DNA from: Mycolicibacterium litorale
Lineage (GTDB): Bacteria > Actinomycetota > Actinomycetes > Mycobacteriales > Mycobacteriaceae
Length of the DNA: 64,000 nucleotides
Assembly: GCF_014218295.1 (NCBI RefSeq)
Contig: NZ_AP023287.1
Location: forward strand, 1 to 64,000
Direction of reading: 5' to 3'
In this document: in pieces, positions 58,161-64,000 of the stretch
How positions within the stretch are numbered: position 1 is the first letter of the stretch
Layout: each line of letters opens with the position of its first letter
Notes under the pieces: model-generated
The model's input: only the letters and a program-made list of their open reading frames with translations
Database searches by the model: none
What the model was told of the DNA's origin: nothing
Made by a program: the position numbers and the translations under genes

Positions 58161-59192
58161 ATGGTGCAGGTGGCCGGCGAAGCCGTACCCGCTCTGCGGA
58201 TCCGCTGCGGGGACGTCCTTTACACCGTCGACCCCGCCGAAGCGCCGATCCTTCTCGGCCGGGAGCTGCCCTCGCAGATCCGGATCGACGATCCCCGCGT
58301 CTCCCGCGTCCATGCCCGGATCGACGTCGACGGCGACCACTGGGTGGTCACCGACGCGGGCAGCAGGAACGGCATGTTCGTCGACGGGCAGCGCATCGAT
58401 TCGGTCGACGTCCTCGACAGGGCGACCGTGCGGTTGGGGCACGCCGACGGCATCGCGGTGACGGTGACGGTCGACGAAGCGGCCGTGGGAGCGTCGACGG
58501 CCGTCGACGTGGCGCGTGCCGGTGCCGCCGTGTCCGACCGCCGCGAGGAACTGGGCCATCCGAGGCGCCGGCTCGAGGCCGACGGCGTGATCGGTCAACA
58601 GGCGTTGGCGGACTTCGAATCCGGCCGGCTGTGGCCGTCCGACGAGGTGCGCGCCCGTCTCGAGCAGTTTCTGCAGTGGCCGCCGGGCACCATCGCCGCG
58701 GTGCGCGCGGGGGCCCCGGTTCCCGAGGACGACAGTACCGAGATCCTCTCCGACACCGTGCAGGTCGCCGTCATGGTCGACGCCGCCGACCTGGCACTGG
58801 CCAACGTGAGATCGCGCATCGAAACCGCGCCGCCACAACATGATCCGACCTACGACGAGTACGTCTCGGCGCTGCTGTTCGATCTGCGCGGTCTGGAGAC
58901 CATGGCGCGCAACGCCGGCAGGACGATCCACCGGCCCGACGCCGCGGTCGTGCTCAGCGAGATCCGGCGCACCTACAACGACCTGATGGTGCGGGCGGCG
59001 CAGGCTCCGGGCGCACCGCTGAGTCGACGGCTCTACGCCGTGCGGCACACCGCCGAGTTGACCGTCGAGGAGACCGCGGACGCCGCCGGCGTGAGCGCGG
59101 ACGCGGTGACCGACGCCGAAGCCGGTCAGTATGTCGACCCGACGGAGACGGCGGCACTCGAGGCGCTCGTCCGCCGACTCGCCGCCCGCTGA
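58161..59192 (+). CDS. FHA-domain protein fused to a double-HTH Rv0023-like regulator
   Basis: The 343-residue protein has an N-terminal FHA domain (LLGRELPSQIRIDDPRVSRV, then GSRNGMFVDG, about residues 20-105). The C-terminal 240 residues mirror the regulator at 63247 (shared ADFESGRLWP, LQWPPGTIA, RLYAVRHTAELTVEETADAA). The shared part contains two helix-turn-helix-like segments. ATG 58161 has GGGGGAGGG in front; the start at 58119 was rejected. It is the fourth gene of the GTPase operon and could read phosphothreonine signals and bind DNA. Confidence 0.8.
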   Translation: MVQVAGEAVPALRIRCGDVLYTVDPAEAPILLGRELPSQIRIDDPRVSRVHARIDVDGDHWVVTDAGSRNGMFVDGQRIDSVDVLDRATVRLGHADGIAVTVTVDEAAVGASTAVDVARAGAAVSDRREELGHPRRRLEADGVIGQQALADFESGRLWPSDEVRARLEQFLQWPPGTIAAVRAGAPVPEDDSTEILSDTVQVAVMVDAADLALANVRSRIETAPPQHDPTYDEYVSALLFDLRGLETMARNAGRTIHRPDAAVVLSEIRRTYNDLMVRAAQAPGAPLSRRLYAVRHTAELTVEETADAAGVSADAVTDAEAGQYVDPTETAALEALVRRLAAR

Positions 59193-59238
59193 CGCCGGTT
59201 GCGTGACGACGGCGGTTCCGGCCTGATAGGCATACAGC

Positions 59239-59748
59239 GTGGGTAAGAACGAGCGCGCCAAGGTCGTGATGTCCGACGCCGAGATCGCCGAATTCATCGA
59301 CCACAGCCGGACCGCAACGCTGGCGACCGTAATGCCCAGCGGACGGCCGCACCTGGTCGCGATGTGGTACGCGGTGCTCGAGGGGGAGATCTGGTTCGAG
59401 ACCAAGGCCAAATCGCAGAAGGCGGTCAACCTGCGGCGCGACCCGACGCTGACGGTGATGATCGAGGACGGGCTGACCTACAACACCCTGCGCGGCGTGT
59501 CCATCGACGGCCGGGCCGAGATCGTCGACTCGGATCCCGATCAGCTCCTGCGCGTGGGTATCAGCGTCTGGGAGCGCTACACCGGCCCGTACAGCGACGA
59601 GATGAAACCGTTCGTCGACCAGATGATGAACAACCGGATCGCGGTGCGGGTGGTGCCGGAGCGGGTGCGCAGCTGGGACCACCGCAAGCTCGGGATGCCC
59701 GAGATGCCGTTGAGCGGTAGCACCGCCCAGTACCTGGGGGAGCAGTGA
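59239..59748 (+). CDS. PPOX-class F420/flavin-binding oxidoreductase
   Basis: The 169-residue protein has the split-barrel pyridoxamine-phosphate-oxidase fold (ATLATVMPSGRPHLVAMWYA, then EGEIWFETKAKSQKAVNLRR). Mycobacteria use such proteins with F420 or FMN, with mostly unknown substrates. GTG 59239 start. It overlaps the next gene by GTGA, so both are probably made together. Confidence 0.85.
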   Translation: MGKNERAKVVMSDAEIAEFIDHSRTATLATVMPSGRPHLVAMWYAVLEGEIWFETKAKSQKAVNLRRDPTLTVMIEDGLTYNTLRGVSIDGRAEIVDSDPDQLLRVGISVWERYTGPYSDEMKPFVDQMMNNRIAVRVVPERVRSWDHRKLGMPEMPLSGSTAQYLGEQ

Positions 59749-60224
59749 CCACGCCGAAGCGGCCGAAGCAGCTGGACTCCCCGCTGCTTCCCAAGATCTT
59801 CAAGTACGCGGGTAAGGCGCACGTGTGGGTGTACCGCCGCACCGGCGGCCGGATCGGCGGAAAATGGCGGGTGGGCGCCGGATTCCGCAAACCGGTGCCG
59901 ACGATGCTGCTGGAGCATCGCGGCCGCAAGTCCGGCAAGGTGTTCGTCACGCCGCTGCTGTATCTGCGCGACGGCGCCGACGTGGTGATCGTCGCATCCC
60001 AAGGCGGACGTCCGGAACATCCGCAGTGGTACCGCAACCTGGTGGCCGATCCGGACGTCTTCATCGAGATCGGGTCCGAGCGCCGCCCGGTGCACGCCGT
60101 CGTCGCCGACGCCGAGCAGCGAGCCCGGTTGTGGCCCAAGCTCGTCGAGCTCTACGCGGACTTCGACACCTACCAGAGCTGGACCGACCGCGAGATCCCG
60201 GTCATCCTCCTGCAGCCCCGCTGA
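59745..60224 (+). CDS. Deazaflavin (F420)-dependent nitroreductase-family protein (Ddn-like)
   Basis: The 159-residue protein is Ddn-like: VYRRTGGRIGGKWRVGAGFR, MLLEHRGRKSGKVFVTPLLY and VASQGGRPEHPQWYRNLVADP are typical segments of F420-dependent quinone/nitro reductases. It is coupled to the PPOX gene upstream and its end overlaps the convergent thioesterase gene by 23 bases. The natural substrate is not known. Confidence 0.9.
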   Translation: MTTPKRPKQLDSPLLPKIFKYAGKAHVWVYRRTGGRIGGKWRVGAGFRKPVPTMLLEHRGRKSGKVFVTPLLYLRDGADVVIVASQGGRPEHPQWYRNLVADPDVFIEIGSERRPVHAVVADAEQRARLWPKLVELYADFDTYQSWTDREIPVILLQPR

Positions 60225-61032
60225 GCGCCGGCGAGAACCCCGGGTTGGCCAGCGCGGTGACCGTGGCGCTGCCGATGGGACCGCGATGGTCGAACACCGT
60301 GCCGACCCCGGTGGAGATGCCGTCGTGACTCTGATGGGTGAGCGCCGCCAGGCCGAGGTGCGGTCCGTCGGGCAGCCGGCTCAGCGACAACGTGTAGTCG
60401 GCGTTGATGAACGGCAGCCCGGTGGACCCGAAGTTGGTCAGTGAACTGGCGTAGTCGCCGGCGATCGCCGCCCGGACGAACGGTGTCAGCTCCACGCCGG
60501 CGACCAGCGGCGTGATCTCCTGCACCCACACCGCTTTCGGCCCGCACTGCTGCCAGGCGCTGAGATCGGTGGTCGCAGTCGACGCGTCGGTTCCGCCGAA
60601 CACCCACAGCACCGTGGTGCGGTCCCCGATCTCGGCGGGATCTGGCGGCAGCGGCGGCATGCTCACCTCACCCGGCCAGGCATCGTCGGGTGGCTGCGGT
60701 CCCCGACGCAGCAGCAGCGCGCTCGCACGGGCGACGACGGTGCCGGCCTGGAGGAGTTCGGCATCGACGAGGCACAGCCGCCGCCCGCGCCGCACGACGG
60801 TGGACATGGTGTGCACCGGCGCCATGGCGACCGGGCGCAGCAGGTCGACGGTCAGGCGCGCCGGATGCATCTCGGCGTCGGCCCCGGTATCGCGCTCGAC
60901 GACGTGACCGAGGAGTCCGCCCACATACGTTCCGCTCACCGTCTCACCCCACGGGCCGCGGGCGATGGGGGCCGGAACGAAGGTGTCGCCGTCAGGAACG
61001 AAGAACCCCGCCGCGGACGATGTCGTGGTCAC
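60202..61032 (-). CDS. Acyl-CoA thioesterase, double hot-dog (TesB-like)
   Basis: The 276-residue protein (GTG 61032) has two hot-dog folds in tandem. Segments such as YVGGLLGHVVERDTGADAEM, HPARLTVDLLRPVAMAPVHT and a second half with SLTNFGSTGLPFINADYTLS are typical of mycobacterial thioesterase-family proteins. It probably hydrolyses acyl-CoA esters; the substrate is unknown. The longer frame to 61221 overlaps the acetyltransferase gene and was cut. Confidence 0.8.
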   Translation of the reverse strand: MTTTSSAAGFFVPDGDTFVPAPIARGPWGETVSGTYVGGLLGHVVERDTGADAEMHPARLTVDLLRPVAMAPVHTMSTVVRRGRRLCLVDAELLQAGTVVARASALLLRRGPQPPDDAWPGEVSMPPLPPDPAEIGDRTTVLWVFGGTDASTATTDLSAWQQCGPKAVWVQEITPLVAGVELTPFVRAAIAGDYASSLTNFGSTGLPFINADYTLSLSRLPDGPHLGLAALTHQSHDGISTGVGTVFDHRGPIGSATVTALANPGFSPALSGAAGG

Positions 61033-61075
61033 CGCGCCGACCCTAACGGTGTGTGATCGGTAGGCGTTCCGCGCG

Positions 61076-61381
61076 TCAGCCTTCGACGCGGTCCACGATG
61101 TCGGCGTACTCGTCGTGCTTCTCGACGTAGTTGGCGACGAGTTTGCACTGTGGCACGATCCGCTTGCCGGCAGACCGCGTCTGCGCCAACGCTTCGCCGA
61201 CGAGGATGGTTGCCAGGCCACGCCCTTCGAACTGCTCGTCGACCTCGGTGTGGGTGAACACCCGCTGCCCGTCGCGGTCGATGAACTCGGCGAAGCCGAC
61301 CGTCTGCCCCTCCACCCCGATGGTGAAACGGTCCGCCTCGGCGCTGACGGTGGTGGGTGCGCCGGTCTTGTCGGTGGTCAC
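61076..61381 (-). CDS. Short GNAT-family N-acetyltransferase (YjdJ/GTCN-type)
   Basis: The 101-residue protein belongs to the very short GNAT-like family with QTVGFAEFIDRDGQRVFTHT and the CoA-binding FEGRGLATILVGEAL, followed by KRIVPQCKLVANYVEKHDEY. GTG 61381 is preceded by GAGGAG on the minus strand, which decides the start over the longer frame to 61645. The acceptor substrate is unknown. Confidence 0.88.
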   Translation of the reverse strand: MTTDKTGAPTTVSAEADRFTIGVEGQTVGFAEFIDRDGQRVFTHTEVDEQFEGRGLATILVGEALAQTRSAGKRIVPQCKLVANYVEKHDEYADIVDRVEG

Positions 61382-61416
61382 AGGGTCTCCTCGTTCGATC
61401 GCTGACAGTGTTCCGG

Positions 61417-61887
61417 TCAGTCGGGTACCCCGCCTGAGTCCCCGCTGACCGTCGGCGGCCCGACGGATTCCAGTGGGCGGGTCATCGCGGTGCGGATGAG
61501 CTCGAGGTCGTGGTCGTCGACGCTGAAGACCCCGAACCGGAACCGATAACCCCAGTGCTGTTTGTTCTCCACGAAGTGCAGGTGCTCGATCAGCGGGAGG
61601 ATCGGTGTCTCCACGCACTCGAGGAAGTCGACGTTGCGCCGCCACGGTTGGATGTCCGGTGACATCTCGGCCTGGTACGGCTCGTCGTCGACCACCTGAC
61701 CAATGGCGGTGAACGCCTTCAGTGGTGGGCCGTCGGGATGACTGATCCGCGGTGAGTAGAAGATGACCCAGTCGCCGCGCGCCATGCGGCGCAGGGCGTG
61801 CGGCTTACCGTGGTTCGCCTGCGTGAAACGGCCGCGGACACCACGCTCGACGTGGTCGCGGCTGACCGTGTTGATCCAGTTCGTCAT
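61417..61887 (-). CDS. EVE-domain protein (UPF0310)
   Basis: The 156-residue protein is a single EVE domain, a PUA-like fold that binds modified bases or RNA: MTNWINTVSRDHVERGVRGR, MARGDWVIFYSPRISHPDG and QAFTAIGQVVDD-like segments. I start at ATG 61887. EVE proteins can accompany modification-dependent defence; this one lies among small housekeeping genes. Confidence 0.88.
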   Translation of the reverse strand: MTNWINTVSRDHVERGVRGRFTQANHGKPHALRRMARGDWVIFYSPRISHPDGPPLKAFTAIGQVVDDEPYQAEMSPDIQPWRRNVDFLECVETPILPLIEHLHFVENKQHWGYRFRFGVFSVDDHDLELIRTAMTRPLESVGPPTVSGDSGGVPD

Positions 61888-62013
61888 GACCCGCACGCTA
61901 AGCGGCGGACCCGACAGACCGCGGCGCTCGCCGGAAGGCCTGTGGATGAATTCGGCGCTGGGGATGATCAAGGCGCCACCGGAGTCGATACCGCCCGTCT
62001 ACGATCGCCATCG

Positions 62014-62292
62014 ATGAGCGAGCCATCGGGCGGGTTGACCGCCGACGCCGTCCGCAACGCCACCTTCTCGAAGCCACCACTGGGCAGACGCGGGTACGAC
62101 CCGAAATCGGTGCGGGACTTCCTGGCGCTGACGGCGCGCCGCCTCGAGGGCCGCGGCCACCTGTGCGCCGACGACGTGCGGGCGATCAGATTCCCCAAGC
62201 CGCCGATCGGCCGGCGCGGCTATCACGACGGCGAGGTCGACGCCTACATGGCGACGGTCGCCGACGCGGTCGCCGCGCTCGACGCGGGGTGA
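62014..62292 (+). CDS. Small protein with two DivIVA-like motifs
   Basis: The 92-residue protein contains two related halves, VRNATFSKPPLGRRGYDPKS (about 14-33) and VRAIRFPKPPIGRRGYHDGE (about 54-73). Each resembles the N-terminal membrane-binding motif of DivIVA/Wag31. There is no coiled-coil tail. Two motifs in one short protein suggest an adaptor or competitor at curved poles; this is inference. ATG 62014 is used. Its stop lies in the first copy of the 103-bp repeat. Confidence 0.8.
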   Translation: MSEPSGGLTADAVRNATFSKPPLGRRGYDPKSVRDFLALTARRLEGRGHLCADDVRAIRFPKPPIGRRGYHDGEVDAYMATVADAVAALDAG

Positions 62293-62389
62293 GGGGAAGT
62301 TGGGGGACGGTGCCGCCTGCGCCTCTCGGCGAGTGGTCGCTCGAAGCGACTGTTCTGTGGTGGGGCCCGGGGCATGCCCGGCACCGTCG
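62287..62389. repeat. 103-bp direct repeat, copy 1
   Basis: The 103 bases recur identically at 62443-62545. Within the unit, GACGGTGCCG and CGGCACCGTC could pair as a 10-base-pair closing stem around three small hairpins (CGCC-TCTC-GGCG, GTCGCT-CGA-AGCGAC and a GGGC/GCCC stem). The repeat starts at the last codons of the DivIVA-motif gene. A GC hairpin (AGCGCGGGGATCCGCGCT) follows. Confidence 0.9.
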
Positions 62390-62442
62390 GTTCCTGTAAA
62401 AGCGCGGGGATCCGCGCTATTTCCCGCTCACGCCACAACCGT

Positions 62443-62545
62443 GGGTGAGGGGAAGTTGGGGGACGGTGCCGCCTGCGCCTCTCGGCGAGTGGTCGCTCGA
62501 AGCGACTGTTCTGTGGTGGGGCCCGGGGCATGCCCGGCACCGTCG
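62443..62545. repeat. 103-bp direct repeat, copy 2
   Basis: Identical to 62287-62389 with an offset of 156 bases. Similarity continues in degenerate form past the end (TGTAA, a GCGCGGG...CCGCGC hairpin and CTATT) up to about 62578, so the real unit may be close to 140 bases. It ends near the whiB stop on the opposite strand. Confidence 0.9.
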
Positions 62546-62595
62546 CATCATGTAACCGCGCGGGCCGCCGCGCTATTCCGGCGCGCCGACGCCGA

Positions 62596-62889
62596 TCAAG
62601 CGGACTCGGGGAACACCCGGCGGATGGCGCGGATCGGGTAGCCGTTGCGTTCGGCCAGCGAACGAAGCTGCTTGAGTGCGAACGTGCGGCCGCGACCGGA
62701 TTCCGGGATCACGATGCCGGCCCACAGTCCCTCGGCGCGGGGTAGTTCCACCGCGTCGCGTGCGCACATCCACCGCCGGGGGCAGCCGCGGCAGATGGCC
62801 TTGGCCTCTTCGTCGGCCGTCGTGGTCCACCGTTCGGGATCGCGGGTGCAGGCGCCGACCGGGATCTCCAGAAATGTCACGTTGCTCAT
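62596..62889 (-). CDS. WhiB-family iron-sulfur regulator (WhiB5-like)
   Basis: The 97-residue protein has the four cluster cysteines (C14, C33, C36, C42; CxxCx5C), the G-[LV]-W turn EGLWAGIVIPE and a basic C-terminus for DNA binding. WhiB proteins sense redox or NO through a 4Fe-4S cluster and act with the housekeeping sigma factor. Position before the Rv0023-like gene matches whiB5 (Rv0022c). ATG 62889 has an excellent AAAGGAG site. It is divergent from the Rv0023-like gene. Confidence 0.92.
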   Translation of the reverse strand: MSNVTFLEIPVGACTRDPERWTTTADEEAKAICRGCPRRWMCARDAVELPRAEGLWAGIVIPESGRGRTFALKQLRSLAERNGYPIRAIRRVFPESA

Positions 62890-63246
62890 GGGTTACTCCT
62901 TTGGACAAACCGTGCGGGCCAGCGCCTCGCATTGTCGAGGAATCTATAGCAATAACCGTAGCGATGCAACGGTTTGATGGCGGAGTCGGGAAGTGTGGCG
63001 CGCTTCCGGTGCGCCCGGAGCTGTTCACAGCCTTCTGAACAGCAGGAATGCGCGCCATCCTGTGGCGCGGTGCAACAGCTTTGCCCTTCGGAACCGCAGC
63101 ATTCCGCCAGTGGAAGCGCGCGACAAGGTGTAGCTTCGATACGGAATCGTGGTCGGAAGGCGCACCAAGTCATAGCGGTCGCGTCCGGCCCGGTTAGTAT
63201 GACGACACCCGGGCCGCCGTCGAGCCAGCGAGGATGAACCCCGTCC
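62890..63246. promoter_or_regulatory. Divergent promoter region between whiB and the Rv0023-like gene
   Basis: This 357-base gap has no credible gene. Its AT content is raised around 62935-62975 (TCTATAGCAATAACCGTAGC), where a whiB promoter is likely. I cannot define -10/-35 boxes with confidence. Confidence 0.4.
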
Positions 63247-63984
63247 ATGACCAACGCGGAGTCGATCGACGAGGCGACCGGTGTCCTCGACCCCGGAGTG
63301 GCGCGCGCCGGCGCCGCGGCGGCCGCGCGGCGGCGGGAACTCGACATCAGCCAGCGCAGCCTGGCCGCCGACGGCATCATCAACGCCGGCGCTCTGATCG
63401 CTTTCGAGAAGGGTCGCAGCTGGCCGCGCGAGCGGACCCGGGCAAAGCTCGAAGAGGTCCTGCAGTGGCCGCCGGGCACGATCGCGCGGTTGCGCCGCGG
63501 CGAGCCGGCCGACCCGGGTGCCACCACGGCGTCGATCCCCGTCACCGTCGCCGACAACACCCCGCTGATCGCCGAGACGGTCGCGACCGCGGTACGCACC
63601 GTCGGCGCCACCGCAGACGCTCTCCCGCCGATCGACCATCCGGATTTCACGCCTCGGGTCACCGCGATCCTGTCGAATCTGCGTCAACTCGAATCCGTCG
63701 CGGCCCGCGCCGCGCGAATCAACAAGGTCACACCGGCTCTGATCAAGGCGCTCAGCGCCGCCCGCCGGCGGATCGACGAACTGACGATGCTCGCCGCCAC
63801 CGCGCCGAACGCCACCCTGGGCCAACGGCTCTACGCCGCCAGGCGCCGGGCCAACCTGACCATCGGCGAAACCGCCCAGGCTGCCGGAGTCTCCGACGAC
63901 GAGATCGCCGGAGCGGAGGCGGAATCGCCCGTCACGCCGGCGGCCGCAGCAGCGATCGAGGCGTTGATCGAGGAGTTGGATTGA
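63247..63984 (+). CDS. HTH regulator of the Rv0023 type
   Basis: The 245-residue protein has two helix-turn-helix-like regions: one near residues 28-60 (ELDISQRSLAADGIINAGAL, FEKGRSWP, then LQWPPGTIARL) and one near the C-terminus (RLYAARRRANLTIGETAQAA). A helical middle joins them. The same arrangement forms the C-terminal part of the FHA protein at 58161. Location after a whiB gene matches Rv0023, a predicted transcription regulator. ATG 63247 start; the gene is complete. Confidence 0.85.
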   Translation: MTNAESIDEATGVLDPGVARAGAAAAARRRELDISQRSLAADGIINAGALIAFEKGRSWPRERTRAKLEEVLQWPPGTIARLRRGEPADPGATTASIPVTVADNTPLIAETVATAVRTVGATADALPPIDHPDFTPRVTAILSNLRQLESVAARAARINKVTPALIKALSAARRRIDELTMLAATAPNATLGQRLYAARRRANLTIGETAQAAGVSDDEIAGAEAESPVTPAAAAAIEALIEELD

Positions 63985-64000
63985 CGAGCGACCGGGTTGG

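Overview
The window is the replication-origin region of a high-GC actinobacterial chromosome. Gene content and order (dnaA, oriC, dnaN, a short gnd, recF, dciA, gyrB, gyrA, a DUF3566 protein, tRNA-Ile, tRNA-Ala, cwsA, ppiA, a PH-domain protein, crgA, a DUF881 protein, trpG/pabA, pknB, pknA, pbpA, rodA, pstP, fhaB, fhaA, tRNA-Leu) match mycobacteria. The gnd gene between dnaN and recF points to a rapidly growing environmental species (Mycolicibacterium type). Species cannot be assigned from the sequence alone.

Layout. (1) 1-25.4 kb is the conserved core: replication initiation, DNA gyrase, then the minus-strand cell-shape and division operon fhaA-fhaB-pstP-rodA-pbpA-pknA-pknB, in which most genes overlap by four bases. 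(2) 25.4-42.9 kb is a genomic island directly behind tRNA-Leu(CAG). It carries a complete type I restriction-modification operon (hsdM-hsdS-hsdR), an OLD-family ATPase/TOPRIM nuclease plus UvrD-like helicase pair (Gabija-like), a DUF4365 gene apparently broken by a 0.6-kb internal inversion, an HTH/ImmA-IrrE protease with an unknown partner and a clear operator, small regulator genes and remnants, and at its right end a coupled pair: an integrase-like protein and a DDE-transposase-like protein. A 9-bp repeat (CACAGTGAG) at tRNA-Leu and at 42.9 kb, next to a strong terminator, suggests the island borders. (3) 43-51 kb holds a free-standing MviN-type pseudokinase, a secreted protein with 17-residue glycine-rich repeats, and a TetR-controlled lipid-degradation operon (SDR, fused double acyl-CoA dehydrogenase, cysteine-less thiolase-fold aldolase, DUF35 partner). 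A molybdate-binding lipoprotein with a molbindin regulator follows. (4) 52.4-59.2 kb is a four-gene operon: a fibronectin-III-like repeat protein, a large GAP1-type protein, a zinc-ribbon/P-loop GTPase and an FHA-HTH protein. It resembles the GTPase-GAP1 conflict-type systems and is the best candidate for a poorly described system. (5) 59.2-64 kb returns to small housekeeping genes (two F420/flavin-type oxidoreductases, thioesterase, acetyltransferase, EVE protein, DivIVA-motif protein). Two 103-bp identical repeats able to fold as RNA follow, then a WhiB5-like regulator and an Rv0023-like regulator, where conserved mycobacterial order resumes.

The FHA protein of the GTPase operon ends in a region that closely mirrors the whole Rv0023-like regulator at the right edge. 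This links the accessory operon to a resident regulator family.
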